Shown here piece by piece: positions 8,060-16,416 of a stretch of DNA of 64,000 nucleotides. Within the stretch, counting starts at the first letter, position 1. Every line of letters starts with the position of its first letter. The notes beneath the pieces were generated by a model, which searched no databases, was not told where the DNA came from, and saw only the letters and a list, made by a program, of their open reading frames with translations. The DNA is from Clostridium sp. BSD9I1 (GTDB lineage Bacteria; Bacillota; Clostridia; Clostridiales; Clostridiaceae): contig NZ_FYAM01000023.1 of the NCBI RefSeq assembly GCF_900185645.1, positions 868,001-932,000 on the forward strand. The letters run 5' to 3'. Made by a program: the position numbers and the translations under genes.

Positions 8060-9031
8060 TTAAATATATAAATTACTTTTTGAAAGCTGATGATGTGCTT
8101 CTATAAATCTTATAGTACCTGTTTTAGCTCTCATTACTACAGAGTGAGTAGTTGCAAAGCTCTTTTTAGAATAAACTACTCCCTTTAATAAGTCACAATC
8201 TGTTATTCCAGTAGCTGCAAAATATACATCATCACTTTTTACTAAATCATCTATAAAAAGCACTTTATCTAAATCAGCGATTCCCATAGCTTGGCATCTT
8301 TTTACTTCATCTTCATTATAAGCAACAAGCTTGGCCTGCATATCTCCGCCCATACATTTTATTGCTGCTGCAGAAATAACTCCTTCAGGAGCTCCACCTG
8401 TACCCATCATTAAATCTATTCCTGTATTTTCAAAACCACAAGCAAGTACCGCTGCTATATCTCCATCTGAGAAAAGTTTAACTCTTGCTCCTAGCTCTCT
8501 TGCATCTTTTATTATGTCTGAATGTCTTTCTCTTTCCTGCACCATTACTGTAAGCTCTGTTACATCCTTATTAAGTGCCATTGCCACATTTATTATATTT
8601 TCTTTATTAGATTTATCTATATCAATAACTCCCTTTGCTCCAGCCCCTACTGCAATTTTTTTCATATACATATCTGGAGCATGAAGTAAACTTCCCTTAG
8701 GTCCCATAGCTACTACTGCAATAGAATTAGGAAGTCCTTTAGCTATAAGTGATGTTCCATCTAATGGATCAACAGCTATGTCCATCTCTGGCATAGTTTC
8801 ATCTCCTATTCCAACTTCTTGTCCTATATATAACATAGGTGCATTATCCAGCTCTCCTTCTCCTATAACTACAGTACCTCTTATAGGCATAAGCCCAAAT
8901 GCTTTTTCCATACCATCTACCGCTGCTTGATCTGCTGCAATCTTATCTCCTCTACCCATATATTTTGCTGAGGCTAGTGCTGCAGCTTCCGTTACTCTTA
9001 TAAGTCCCATTGCTATATCTTGATTTTTCAC
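8060..9031 (-). CDS. glpX: Fructose-1,6-bisphosphatase class II
   Basis: 323 residues, full length for GlpX. The metal- and phosphate-binding motif AVDPLDGTSLIAKG is at about residue 87, with GEGELDNAPMLYIGQ upstream of it and GTGGAPEGVISAAAIKCMGG in the C-terminal half. The enzyme hydrolyses fructose-1,6-bisphosphate for gluconeogenesis. GTG start with AGGAGGAACTAAC before it. Monocistronic, with its own promoter, a long leader and a strong terminator. Confidence 0.95.
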   Translation of the reverse strand: MKNQDIAMGLIRVTEAAALASAKYMGRGDKIAADQAAVDGMEKAFGLMPIRGTVVIGEGELDNAPMLYIGQEVGIGDETMPEMDIAVDPLDGTSLIAKGLPNSIAVVAMGPKGSLLHAPDMYMKKIAVGAGAKGVIDIDKSNKENIINVAMALNKDVTELTVMVQERERHSDIIKDARELGARVKLFSDGDIAAVLACGFENTGIDLMMGTGGAPEGVISAAAIKCMGGDMQAKLVAYNEDEVKRCQAMGIADLDKVLFIDDLVKSDDVYFAATGITDCDLLKGVVYSKKSFATTHSVVMRAKTGTIRFIEAHHQLSKSNLYI

Positions 9032-9112
9032 GTTAGTTCCTCCTATTTATATAAGTATTAATTTATTACAATATAGTATAGTACAATCTCTATTTGATAT
9101 ACTTTATCTTAT

Positions 9113-9184
9113 TTAAATACTTGTTAAAAAGTATTTAAGCTACACTTTATGTAAATATTATAACACATATCTCAATTTACTCAA
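9113..9184 (-). promoter_or_regulatory. glpX promoter and leader hairpin
   Basis: On the minus strand TTGAGT (9184-9179) and TATAAT (9162-9157) are spaced 16 bp, about 125 bp before the glpX start. The leader contains a 10-bp inverted repeat (9113-9122 with 9129-9138, TTAAATACTT/AAGTATTTAA). Its role is unknown. Confidence 0.6.
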
Positions 9185-9244
9185 CACTTATTTTGCTTTT
9201 TTAATCACATTTAAATTAATTTGATATAGCCGCAAAAAATAAAA

Positions 9245-9481
9245 AGCCAGAAGTTATATAACTTCTGACTTGTGAAAATCAAGTTTTATCCCAACATGCC
9301 GTTAAACTTACTCTTCATACCCGCCCTCTCGCAGGTGGGTCCTTTTCATCAACCTTCTGCCTACTACAATTTAGCTAATCCAATTATCAGCGTCAGCAGC
9401 TTGGCATTACTTTGAATCTTAAAGGTCCCTTTCAAATAATGTCGGTTGAACAACTAAATCTCACGCGCATCTCAGGACTAC
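9245..9481 (-). ncRNA. Structured non-coding RNA of about 237 nt, family unresolved
   Basis: This block has more G and C than its surroundings and no open reading frame. A sigma-A promoter precedes it on the minus strand, and a terminator (9245-9257 with 9258-9270, then a T-rich run to 9235) ends it. Read on the minus strand, GTCCTGAGATGC near the 5' end can pair, with wobbles, with GCATGTTGGGAT near the 3' end. Inside, CATTATTTGAA pairs with TTCAAAGTAATG, and GTTCAACC can pair with GGTTGAT. A GGACCCACC...GGGCGGGT hairpin lies on the 3' side. This is an independent RNA gene. 6S RNA and raiA RNA are the candidates I considered; I cannot decide between them without covariance-model search. Confidence 0.75.
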
Positions 9482-9487
9482 AATATT

Positions 9488-9515
9488 ATTATAGCATTAT
9501 CTATAAAATTTTCAA
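9488..9515 (-). promoter_or_regulatory. Promoter of the structured RNA
   Basis: On the minus strand TTGAAA (9515-9510) and TATAAT (9493-9488) spaced 16 bp. The predicted transcription start, near 9481, coincides with the beginning of the conserved-looking block. Confidence 0.75.
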
Positions 9516-9533
9516 GGATTTTTGCAAACGTTT

Positions 9534-10094
9534 TTATAATTTTTTATCATTAAATTTAGCAGCTTTCTCATAAACTTCCTGTAGCAATTTTTCATTATCC
9601 TTTACAGTAAGTTTATCAGTGCTTTCTACGTATATTTTTTCTTCTACCTTCGCATCCATGGCTGCCATAGCAAATATAAGAGTTTCTTCTACAGGTCTAA
9701 ACATATCAGGCCATGAACTTCCTCCTGTTGCAAGTATTACTCCTCTTTTAGGCTTTATATCAGTTCTGTCTTTTCTTATATATTTCTTACTCCAATATAC
9801 CTGAAGCCTATCTATAAGTGCCTTTAAGGGTGCAGTCACTCCAGAAAAATACATAGGAGTCGCTATTACAATTACATCACTCTTCTTTATCTTATCATAA
9901 ATTTCAATCATGTCATCCTTAATAGCACAACTTTCTACCTTATAGCAATACTTACAGTCTATACAAGCACCTATCTTTTTATCATAAACTTCAATTATTT
10001 CTTTATTTCCCTCTAATCCCTCTAAGAACTTCTCCATAAGATTGTGAGTATTTCCTTTTTTATTGGGAGAAGCTGAAAAAACTAGTATATTCAT
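9534..10094 (-). CDS. Flavodoxin-fold NAD(P)H-dependent oxidoreductase
   Basis: 186 residues. SASPNKKGNTHNLM at the N-terminus is the FMN phosphate-binding loop of the flavodoxin-like/NADPH-dependent FMN reductase family. TPMYFSGVTAPLKALIDR is the second conserved flavin contact. A cysteine group GACIDCKYCYKVESC (about residues 42-56) resembles the cluster-binding loop of iron-sulfur flavoproteins, so it may bind an iron-sulfur cluster. The electron partner is unknown. It lies in a run of redox and small genes on the minus strand, 25 bp after the acidic protein gene upstream. Confidence 0.8.
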   Translation of the reverse strand: MNILVFSASPNKKGNTHNLMEKFLEGLEGNKEIIEVYDKKIGACIDCKYCYKVESCAIKDDMIEIYDKIKKSDVIVIATPMYFSGVTAPLKALIDRLQVYWSKKYIRKDRTDIKPKRGVILATGGSSWPDMFRPVEETLIFAMAAMDAKVEEKIYVESTDKLTVKDNEKLLQEVYEKAAKFNDKKL

Positions 10095-10119
10095 ATGTTG
10101 TTCCTTCCCTTAGTACATT

Positions 10120-10518
10120 TTATAGTTCTAATTCATCTAGTACTTTTTCTATATCTACTTCTTTGTCTTCTGTAACAACTGCTATAAATTCTGTATATGC
10201 ATCTTCTTCATCAATTTCTACATCATAGGATACAAACTGTACTTTTAGACCTTTTTCTTCCATGAGCCCTTCTATTATATCAGATACATTATCTACAGCT
10301 ATTTCATTTAAGTAAGGTACATAATAGTCATAGAATTTTTCTTCATCTTCATCGTCTTCACATTCCTCTTCTGCATAAGCTTGTGCTGCAGATAATTCAT
10401 CTTCATCAAAATCATAAAAAAATCTTACTACAAATATTTCATTATCCTTATGCTCTATTTGTTCTACTTCGCTTAATTCACTGACTAAAAGGTACTTAAC
10501 TATATCATCTCTTTCCAT
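10120..10518 (-). CDS. Acidic protein of unknown function
   Basis: 132 residues, very rich in Asp and Glu (for example EEECEDDEDEEKFYDYY around residues 50-66), with no signal peptide or membrane segment. I do not recognise the family. AGGAGATGTATTACAA precedes the ATG. Its position between the flavodoxin-fold gene and fprA on the same strand suggests co-transcription. No function can be inferred. Confidence 0.6.
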   Translation of the reverse strand: MERDDIVKYLLVSELSEVEQIEHKDNEIFVVRFFYDFDEDELSAAQAYAEEECEDDEDEEKFYDYYVPYLNEIAVDNVSDIIEGLMEEKGLKVQFVSYDVEIDEEDAYTEFIAVVTEDKEVDIEKVLDELEL

Positions 10519-10564
10519 TTGTAATACATCTCCTTCTTATTTAAAAATATAATTATATATTGTA

Positions 10565-11737
10565 CTAAAGCTTATCAATAAATCTATCCACAAATTCATC
10601 TGCCATTTTGTATTCATCTTCATTTGGCACAAATTTAAATTTAAATCCCTCTACTACATTTAGCTTTAATCCCTTCATTCTATCCATCATAAGCTGAACA
10701 CCTTCTCCACTCCAACCATAAGAACCAAAGGCTGATGCAGCCTTTCCCCTATTAGTTATTGCGGATACTTCAGACAATACATCCCAAACAGGCTTCACCG
10801 CATCTTGATTTATAGTAGGAGAACCAAATATAACTCCTTTTACACTTTCTATGGCCTCAATTGATTCATTAACTCCAAAGGTTGTTATTTCATGTAGTTC
10901 AGATTTAATTCCCTTTTCATTTAATTTATCATTTATATATTTCGCCATAATTTCTGTATTTCCATAAGCTGAAATATAAAGCACCACTGCAGTTTTAGCC
11001 TTTGGTGCATCAGTAGATGCCAGTGTCCTATAAGTTTCTATACTTTTAGAAATATCTTCCCCAGTATGTATAGGACCATGACTAGTGCAAACCATATCTA
11101 AATCTAAGTCTTTAATCTTATCAAGTCCAGACAACACAAATTTTTTAAAAGGAGCCATTATAACTTTAAAGTAGTGCTCTACTTCTCCCTCATAATCTTC
11201 TTCGTATCCTTCTATTACATTGTGTTTTGGACAATAATGACATCCTAAGAAGTCACAGCTAAATAACACCTTTTGCTCTTTTGCATAAGTAAAGAATGTA
11301 TCCGGCCAGTGAAGATTAGGAGCCGATATAAACTTTAATGTTGTTTTACCAAGACTTAATTCTTCTGGAATTAACATTATATCTAAATCTTTATTTATTA
11401 TGTCCTTCAAATATACCGAGCCTGCCCTGGATGCTATTATCTTAGCATCTGGATAGACTTCATGAAGCTTTGATATTGTACCGCTGTGATCTAATTCTGT
11501 ATGCTGAGATATTATATAATCAACCTTTTTGTCCCCTATAATTTCCTTAACGTTTACCATGAATTCTTCAAAAAAGCCCTCTTTTACAGCGTCAATTATA
11601 GCAACCTTCTCATCATTTATTAAATAGGCATTATAGGTAGTTCCATATTCTGTCTTCATTATTATGTCGAATACTTTTAAATCTGGATCTTTTACGCCTA
11701 TCCAATATATATTTTCTTTTAAATTTATGTTGTTCAT
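10565..11737 (-). CDS. fprA: FprA-type flavodiiron protein (O2/NO reductase)
   Basis: 390 residues in the A-type flavoprotein order: an N-terminal metallo-beta-lactamase-like domain with the diiron ligands in SQHTELDHSGTI (about residue 80), then a flavodoxin domain with FMN loop YISAYGNTEIMAKY near residue 255. These enzymes reduce O2 to water (or NO) and protect anaerobes from oxygen. There is no fused rubredoxin, so an external electron donor is needed. AAGGAGGATATGAAAA precedes the ATG. The gene leads a minus-strand group with the acidic and flavodoxin-fold genes. Confidence 0.93.
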   Translation of the reverse strand: MNNINLKENIYWIGVKDPDLKVFDIIMKTEYGTTYNAYLINDEKVAIIDAVKEGFFEEFMVNVKEIIGDKKVDYIISQHTELDHSGTISKLHEVYPDAKIIASRAGSVYLKDIINKDLDIMLIPEELSLGKTTLKFISAPNLHWPDTFFTYAKEQKVLFSCDFLGCHYCPKHNVIEGYEEDYEGEVEHYFKVIMAPFKKFVLSGLDKIKDLDLDMVCTSHGPIHTGEDISKSIETYRTLASTDAPKAKTAVVLYISAYGNTEIMAKYINDKLNEKGIKSELHEITTFGVNESIEAIESVKGVIFGSPTINQDAVKPVWDVLSEVSAITNRGKAASAFGSYGWSGEGVQLMMDRMKGLKLNVVEGFKFKFVPNEDEYKMADEFVDRFIDKL

Positions 11738-12035
11738 TTTTCATATCCTCCTTGACCCCTATGCTATATACCCATGTATAATTTCAAGGAAATTTTCATT
11801 TAATATTATATATAGCTAAAAGCTTACTTGAAATTCTTTCCTTAAAATCATTGTATCATATTTCCTCAAAAAATAAATAATCCTGGAAATTATTAATTAA
11901 TATTTAATGTTATTTTGTCTATTTAAAAAAGTTTTATTCTATTACATTTCCAAGGTTAATATTCATAATTAATTAAATATATTATATAATAACAATTGAT
12001 ACGTTTTTCAAAATTATAGAAAGAAGGGTTAATTT
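11738..12035. other. Divergent intergenic region, no gene
   Basis: This AT-rich gap of about 300 bp separates fprA from the divergent aldo/keto reductase gene and must hold both promoters. I see an inverted pair ATTTCAAG (11781-11788) and CTTGAAAT (11827-11834), which could be an operator. I see no clear PerR-type box and no small gene. Confidence 0.4.
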
Positions 12036-13172
12036 ATGCTTTATAGAAAATTTGGAAGAGAAGACTTTATAGTATCTTCATTAGGCTTTGGGTGTATGAG
12101 ATTTCCAACAATAAATAATAACGATGAGCTTATAGATGAAGAAAAATCCATAGAGATGTTAAGATATGCAATAGATAATGGAGTGAATTATGTGGATACT
12201 GCCTATCCTTATCACAAAGGACAAAGTGAGATACTTGTAGGCAAGGCTCTTAAAGATGGATATAGAGAAAGAGTTAAGCTTGCTACTAAATCTCCTGTTT
12301 GGCTTACAGAAAGCTATGAAGATTTTTATAAATATTTAAATGAGCAGCTTGAAAAGCTTCAAACAAGTTATATAGATATGTATTTATTACATGCTCTTAA
12401 TAAAGAAAGATGGGAAGCCATTCTTAAGTTAGATGTGCTAAAGTTTTTGGATGAGGCTAAAGAAAAAGGACTCATAAAACATCCCGGATTTTCCTTCCAT
12501 GGTGATTTGGATACATTTAAACAAATTGTGGACTCCTATGACTGGAGCTTTTGCCAGATACAATACAATATACTAGATGTAGATTATCAAGCTGGAGTAG
12601 AAGGGCTAAAATATGCTGCATCTAAAGGGCTGGCAGTTATTATAATGGAACCTTTAAAAGGTGGTAAACTTGCGGTAACTCCTCCAGATGAGATTCAAGA
12701 CTTATGGAATAAATCTAAAATGAAAAGACCCCCTGTTCATTGGGCACTTAAATGGCTGTGGAACCAACCAGAAGTCACCCTTATATTAAGTGGTATGAGT
12801 TCATTAGATCAAGTTATGGATAACATAAGCTATGCTGAAGATTCAGAAATAGACTCACTTTCAGATGAAGAGCTTAAAATAGTAGATGAAGTCCGCGATA
12901 CTTATAATAACTTAATTAAAATAAATTGCACCAAATGTGGATACTGTATGCCTTGCCCTCAAGGTGTAGATATACCATTAAATTTTTCAATTTACAACGA
13001 TAGACACATATACAATGATTTAAAAAGCTCATTAAAAAAATATGAAGACCTACACGAAAATAAAAAAGCTTCTTCCTGCATAGAATGTGGCAAATGCCAA
13101 CCTCTATGTCCTCAAAGCTTACCAATAATTGATACACTAAAAAAACTGCACGGAGAACTAGCTCCAAATTAA
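12036..13172 (+). CDS. Aldo/keto reductase with C-terminal 4Fe-4S domain
   Basis: 378 residues. The aldo/keto reductase barrel occupies residues 1-280 (LGFGCMRFPTI, VDTAYPYHKGQSE with the catalytic Asp and Tyr, IQYNILD, LSGMSSLDQV). It is followed by a ferredoxin-like domain with CTKCGYCMPCPQ (about residue 290) and CIECGKCQPLCP (about 350), fitting two iron-sulfur clusters. This fused type is common in anaerobes; substrates are mostly unknown. It may pass electrons between ferredoxin and a carbonyl or alcohol. Single gene divergent from fprA. Confidence 0.88.
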   Translation: MLYRKFGREDFIVSSLGFGCMRFPTINNNDELIDEEKSIEMLRYAIDNGVNYVDTAYPYHKGQSEILVGKALKDGYRERVKLATKSPVWLTESYEDFYKYLNEQLEKLQTSYIDMYLLHALNKERWEAILKLDVLKFLDEAKEKGLIKHPGFSFHGDLDTFKQIVDSYDWSFCQIQYNILDVDYQAGVEGLKYAASKGLAVIIMEPLKGGKLAVTPPDEIQDLWNKSKMKRPPVHWALKWLWNQPEVTLILSGMSSLDQVMDNISYAEDSEIDSLSDEELKIVDEVRDTYNNLIKINCTKCGYCMPCPQGVDIPLNFSIYNDRHIYNDLKSSLKKYEDLHENKKASSCIECGKCQPLCPQSLPIIDTLKKLHGELAPN

Positions 13173-13275
13173 CAGATTATTAATGAATTCTTCATAGTGC
13201 TTATACCTATATTTCTACAAAATATGATATATTATATATAGGGTTTTAAATTATACCTAAAAGAAGGGGATGTAA

Positions 13276-13569
13276 ATGGAATATTTTAATAAAGGTTATG
13301 GAATGGAAAAAGGTTTGATGAGGATATTAAAAATTTTAGGATTTTTATTTTTAACTTATTTCATAATCCGCGGCTTATTTATATTAATTCCAGTGGGGAT
13401 ATTGATATACGCTGCCTATAAAGGAATAAAGTTCATACAGTCAAAATTTAAAGGCTTTAAAAAGACAGAAAGCATAAATGAAGAAGCATTCGAGGTATAT
13501 AAAGTCAGTAATGAATATTTATATAATACCGAAGTAATTGACGTGGAATACGAAGAAATAAATAAGTAA
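13276..13569 (+). CDS. Small membrane protein, unknown
   Basis: 97 residues. One long or two short membrane segments lie at about residues 16-50 (ILKILGFLFLTYFIIRG, then LILIPVGILIYAAY-like); the C-terminus is charged and ends in DVEYEEINK. The gene has a clear ribosome binding site (AAGAAGGGGATGTAA) and its own terminator. No recognisable family. Confidence 0.6.
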   Translation: MEYFNKGYGMEKGLMRILKILGFLFLTYFIIRGLFILIPVGILIYAAYKGIKFIQSKFKGFKKTESINEEAFEVYKVSNEYLYNTEVIDVEYEEINK

Positions 13570-13571
13570 AT

Positions 13572-13611
13572 AATAAGAATGGCAAGACATCTTGCCATTC
13601 TTATTATTTTA
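13572..13611 (+). terminator. Terminator of small membrane protein gene
   Basis: Perfect 15-bp arms (13572-13586 and 13591-13605) with an ACAT loop, followed by TATTTT. Confidence 0.85.
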
Positions 13612-13735
13612 AAGAAAATTAAATTATATAAGCTAAAAATAATTATATCAAAACTATCTTTTTTTGAAATAGTATGCATGAAGAACTTAAACATATGCTA
13701 TGATTAATGTATATAACTAAGTTAGGAGAGATAAT

Positions 13736-13966
13736 TTGAAAAAAGGATTTATACCTGTAATTATAATTACTATAATAGCAGCTGCCTTCCTAATATTATA
13801 TGCCCTAGGCATTACTATGGGGCTTTTGGATAGCAACATGCCCTTTATAGCAGTCATATTTGTTGCAGTGATATTTGCGGTACTTTTGATAATGCTGGCA
13901 ATCACTCTAATTGAAAGAATAAAAGAAATTAAAGGAGAAGATAAAGATGATATTAGTAAATACTGA
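13736..13966 (+). CDS. Small two-helix membrane protein
   Basis: 76 residues from a TTG preceded by TAGGAGAG. Two hydrophobic helices (residues 6-25 and 37-59) are followed by a charged tail KEIKGEDKDDISKY. No known family. It overlaps the downstream YbjQ-like gene by 20 bp, so the two are translated together and the protein may anchor or partner that product; this is inference. Confidence 0.6.
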   Translation: MKKGFIPVIIITIIAAAFLILYALGITMGLLDSNMPFIAVIFVAVIFAVLLIMLAITLIERIKEIKGEDKDDISKY

Positions 13967-14261
13967 TTTTATAACTGGAAAGAATATAGAAACGCTATCT
14001 ATAGTAAAAGGATCTACAATTCAATCTAAACATTTAGGCAAGGACATCATGAGCGGCTTTAAAACTTTGGTTGGCGGAGAATTAAAGGCTTATAGCGAAA
14101 TGATGGATGAGGCAAGAGCTATTGCCACAAAAAGAATGGTTGAAGAAGCAGAGAACCTAGGAGCAGACGGAATAATAAATATACGATATGCCTCCAGTGC
14201 CGTAGTACAAGGAGCAGCAGAAGTTATAGTTTATGGAACAGCAGTAAAATTTAAACTTTAA
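13947..14261 (+). CDS. YbjQ/UPF0145 family protein
   Basis: 104 residues covering the whole YbjQ (UPF0145) family: VNTDFITGKNIETLSIVKGSTI at the start, EARAIATKRMVEEAENLGADGIINIRY in the middle and AAEVIVYGTAVKF at the end. Family members form small ring-like oligomers; their biochemical role is not established. Co-translated with the small membrane protein before it. Confidence 0.88.
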   Translation: MILVNTDFITGKNIETLSIVKGSTIQSKHLGKDIMSGFKTLVGGELKAYSEMMDEARAIATKRMVEEAENLGADGIINIRYASSAVVQGAAEVIVYGTAVKFKL

Positions 14262-14329
14262 TATTGCTGAAATAGAAACAAAATTTCAATATAATATTGT
14301 TAATACACCAACAAGTTGGAGGACAGTCC

Positions 14330-14803
14330 ATGAACAAAGAAGAACAGGTCATAATTGGTCTCAGGGAATTATTTAACAAAATGGCTTGGCTTAATAAGTT
14401 TAAGATGGAAGAGAGTCTTAAGGGGTATAAGCCTTCTGAAGTACATTACATTGAATGTATTGGAAGAAATGTAGATTCCAACGTGACAAAACTTGCGGAG
14501 TCCCTTTATATGACTAGAGGCGCCATAAGCAAAATGACCAAGAAACTCATAGAAAAAGGCATTATCCAAAGCTACCGGAAGCCGGATAACAAGAAAGAAA
14601 TTTATTTCCGGCTTACTGAACAAGGGCAAAGAATTTTTAAAGTCCATGAAAAGCTGCACAAAGAGTTTCAAGAGCGGGATAAAGCCGTATTTGAGCAGGT
14701 AACCGACGAACAGTTTGACAGTATGCTCAGATTCGTAGAAAAGTATAGTAGGCATTTGGATGCAGAAATAAAAAAACTGGGTATAGATGTTAAGTCGGAA
14801 TAA
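14330..14803 (+). CDS. MarR-family transcriptional regulator
   Basis: 157 residues from the ATG at 14330. This start is preferred because TTGGAGGACAGTCC gives it a good ribosome binding site, while an in-frame TTG 33 bases upstream has none. Winged-helix features: ESLYMTRGAISKMTKKLIEKGII (recognition helix) and the wing YRKPDNKKEIYFRLTEQG. It probably represses the downstream MFS efflux gene, and perhaps itself, releasing DNA when it binds a toxic compound. This gene and the transporter are visibly richer in G and C than neighbours, suggesting acquisition together. Confidence 0.85.
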   Translation: MNKEEQVIIGLRELFNKMAWLNKFKMEESLKGYKPSEVHYIECIGRNVDSNVTKLAESLYMTRGAISKMTKKLIEKGIIQSYRKPDNKKEIYFRLTEQGQRIFKVHEKLHKEFQERDKAVFEQVTDEQFDSMLRFVEKYSRHLDAEIKKLGIDVKSE

Positions 14804-14830
14804 ATTTGAATATTGAAAATGAAACCCCAG

Positions 14831-14866
14831 GCAGCCTAACTCTATTGAGAACGGGCTGCATTTTTA
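14831..14866 (+). terminator. Terminator after marR
   Basis: GCAGCC (14831-14836) pairs with GGCTGC (14854-14859), followed by a T-run. The MFS gene therefore has its own promoter downstream. Confidence 0.65.
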
Positions 14867-14880
14867 TCGATACAGTTTTG

Positions 14881-14930
14881 TTGACACGGAAACAAAATCA
14901 TGATAGGATAAATATGTTTCCGAGGAAACA
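14881..14930 (+). promoter_or_regulatory. Promoter and MarR-type operator of MFS gene
   Basis: TTGACA (14881-14886) and TAGGAT (14904-14909) are spaced 17 bp. The perfect palindrome TGTTTCC-GA-GGAAACA (14915-14930) lies at the transcription start. A second GGAAACA half-site lies within the promoter spacer (14888-14894). GAAACAAAAT also occurs before the marR gene (14275-14285). Palindromes of this size at the start site are typical MarR operators. Confidence 0.7.
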
Positions 14931-14959
14931 AAACACTAACTTTTGAGAGGAGAATTTTA

Positions 14960-16219
14960 ATGTTCAAATTTAAATCATACAATGGACAGCGTGCAGAACA
15001 AACCATAGATAAACATGCATTGATTTTTGGTCTTATCTCTGTATTTCTTTGCGGAATAGGCTTCACTATAATATCACCTGTCGTCCCCTTCTTAGTACAG
15101 CCTTATACAAGCAATCCGGGAGAACAAGCTATAGTTGTTACCCTTCTTACCTCTGTTTATGCAGTCTGCGTGTTTTTCGCAGCCCCTGGACTTGGAGCTT
15201 TGAGCGACAAATATGGTCGTCGTCCAGTGCTATTAGTATGCCTTTTGGGTTCTACAATCGGGTACCTTATTTTTGGCATAGGAGGAGCTCTATGGATACT
15301 ATTTTCTGGGCGTATAATAGATGGTATAACAGGAGGTACCATAAGCACTATCTTCGCATATTTCGCAGATATCATTCCTCCAGAGCAGAGAACCAAATAC
15401 TTTGGATGGATAAGTGCAACTGTAGGTGTAGGCACCGTCATTGGCCCAACTCTAGGCGGATTACTTGCCAAGTTTGGTTATTCTGTACCCTTGTATTTTG
15501 GAGCAATAATAACTTTATTGAATGTTGTTTACGGATTCTTTTTTATGCCTGAAAGTCTTGACAAGAATAATAGACTGAAAGAAATTACCTTTGTAAGACT
15601 GAATCCATTTACACAACTTGCAAGCATACTTTCCATGAAAAACTTACAAAAGCTGTTTGTCTCAGCGTTCTTGCTTTGGATACCCAACGGATCTTTACAA
15701 GCAGTTTTTTCACAATTTACAATAGATACTTTCAGTTGGAAGCCAGTACTAATCGGGCTTATGTTTTCAATTATGGGCTTCCAAGACATCATTTCACAAG
15801 GTTTCATAATGCCAAAGCTCTTGATAAAATTTAGTGATAAAAAGATAGCAATTCTTGGAATGGCTTCGGAAATTATAGGCTACAGTCTTATTGCGCTATC
15901 TGCTTTGTTCTCATTTTATCCTCTTTTTATCGCTGGAATGTTTATATTTGGTTTTGGTGATTCGATCTTTGGGCCTTCATTCAATGGGATGCTGTCCAAG
16001 TCTGTGGATTCTAGTGAGCAAGGAAGAATTCAAGGAGGCAGCCAATCTATTCAGGCTTTAGCAAAAATGATTGGTCCTATCATTGGAGGTCAAATTTATG
16101 TATCACTTGGTCATGCCGCACCCGCTTTTATGGGTATGTTCCTTATAGCAGCGGCAATACCAGTTTTATATAAGACAACGCATAATAACAGAATTTCAGA
16201 ACTTATCGACAATTTCTAA
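14960..16219 (+). CDS. MFS multidrug-type efflux transporter
   Basis: 419 residues with about 12 membrane helices. The loop after helix 2 carries the MFS motif A (GALSDKYGRRPVLL, about residue 86). The GPTLGGLLAKFGY segment resembles motif C of drug/proton antiporters (TetA-like DHA1 group). Predicted role: proton-driven export of a drug or toxic metabolite, controlled by the MarR regulator upstream. GAGAGGAGAATTTT precedes the ATG. Composition differs from the neighbouring genes. The actual substrate is unknown. Confidence 0.85.
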   Translation: MFKFKSYNGQRAEQTIDKHALIFGLISVFLCGIGFTIISPVVPFLVQPYTSNPGEQAIVVTLLTSVYAVCVFFAAPGLGALSDKYGRRPVLLVCLLGSTIGYLIFGIGGALWILFSGRIIDGITGGTISTIFAYFADIIPPEQRTKYFGWISATVGVGTVIGPTLGGLLAKFGYSVPLYFGAIITLLNVVYGFFFMPESLDKNNRLKEITFVRLNPFTQLASILSMKNLQKLFVSAFLLWIPNGSLQAVFSQFTIDTFSWKPVLIGLMFSIMGFQDIISQGFIMPKLLIKFSDKKIAILGMASEIIGYSLIALSALFSFYPLFIAGMFIFGFGDSIFGPSFNGMLSKSVDSSEQGRIQGGSQSIQALAKMIGPIIGGQIYVSLGHAAPAFMGMFLIAAAIPVLYKTTHNNRISELIDNF

Positions 16220-16240
16220 ACCCCTATTTGTCTACAGTCT

Positions 16241-16271
16241 AAGGCGTACTAATAAGATTGCTACGCCTTTT
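16241..16271 (+). terminator. Terminator of MFS gene
   Basis: AAGGCGTA (16241-16248) pairs with TACGCCTT (16262-16269), followed by TT. Confidence 0.7.
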
Positions 16272-16277
16272 GCCTTG

Positions 16278-16384
16278 AGAACGGCTAATATGTATAAATC
16301 TAAAACTAACCCGCCTAAACTCGCTGTCGCTCAGACAGTAGACGGCTCTTAACGGTATTTTAAATTTATAAATAAAGCCATTCT
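16278..16384 (-). repeat. Structured repeat, core copy C (inverted)
   Basis: Read on the minus strand this copy shares GGCTTTATTT, TAAATTTAAAATACCG and the apical loop TGTCTGAGCGACAGCGAGTT with the copies at 16530-16764 and 50114-50337. Stems: AGAATGGCT with AGCCGTTCT (outer, 16384-16376 and 16286-16278), TATAAATTTAAAAT with GTTTTAGATTTATA, and CCGTCTA with TAGGCGG (apical). Every non-Watson-Crick position is a G-U wobble on the minus strand but would be an A-C mismatch on the plus strand. So the minus strand is the structured RNA strand. The outer arms and terminal repeats of the full copies are missing. Confidence 0.8.
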
Positions 16385-16416
16385 ATAAAAAATTTCTTAT
16401 AAAAAATAGAATAATT

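Noticed and set aside
13416-13694. 92-codon minus-strand frame over the small membrane protein gene
   Set aside because: It runs through a strong terminator hairpin and has no ribosome binding site.
15049-15552. 167-codon frame inside the MFS gene
   Set aside because: It overlaps the transporter in another frame on the same strand and is basic, Trp/Arg-rich and without family features; the MFS frame has clear motifs.
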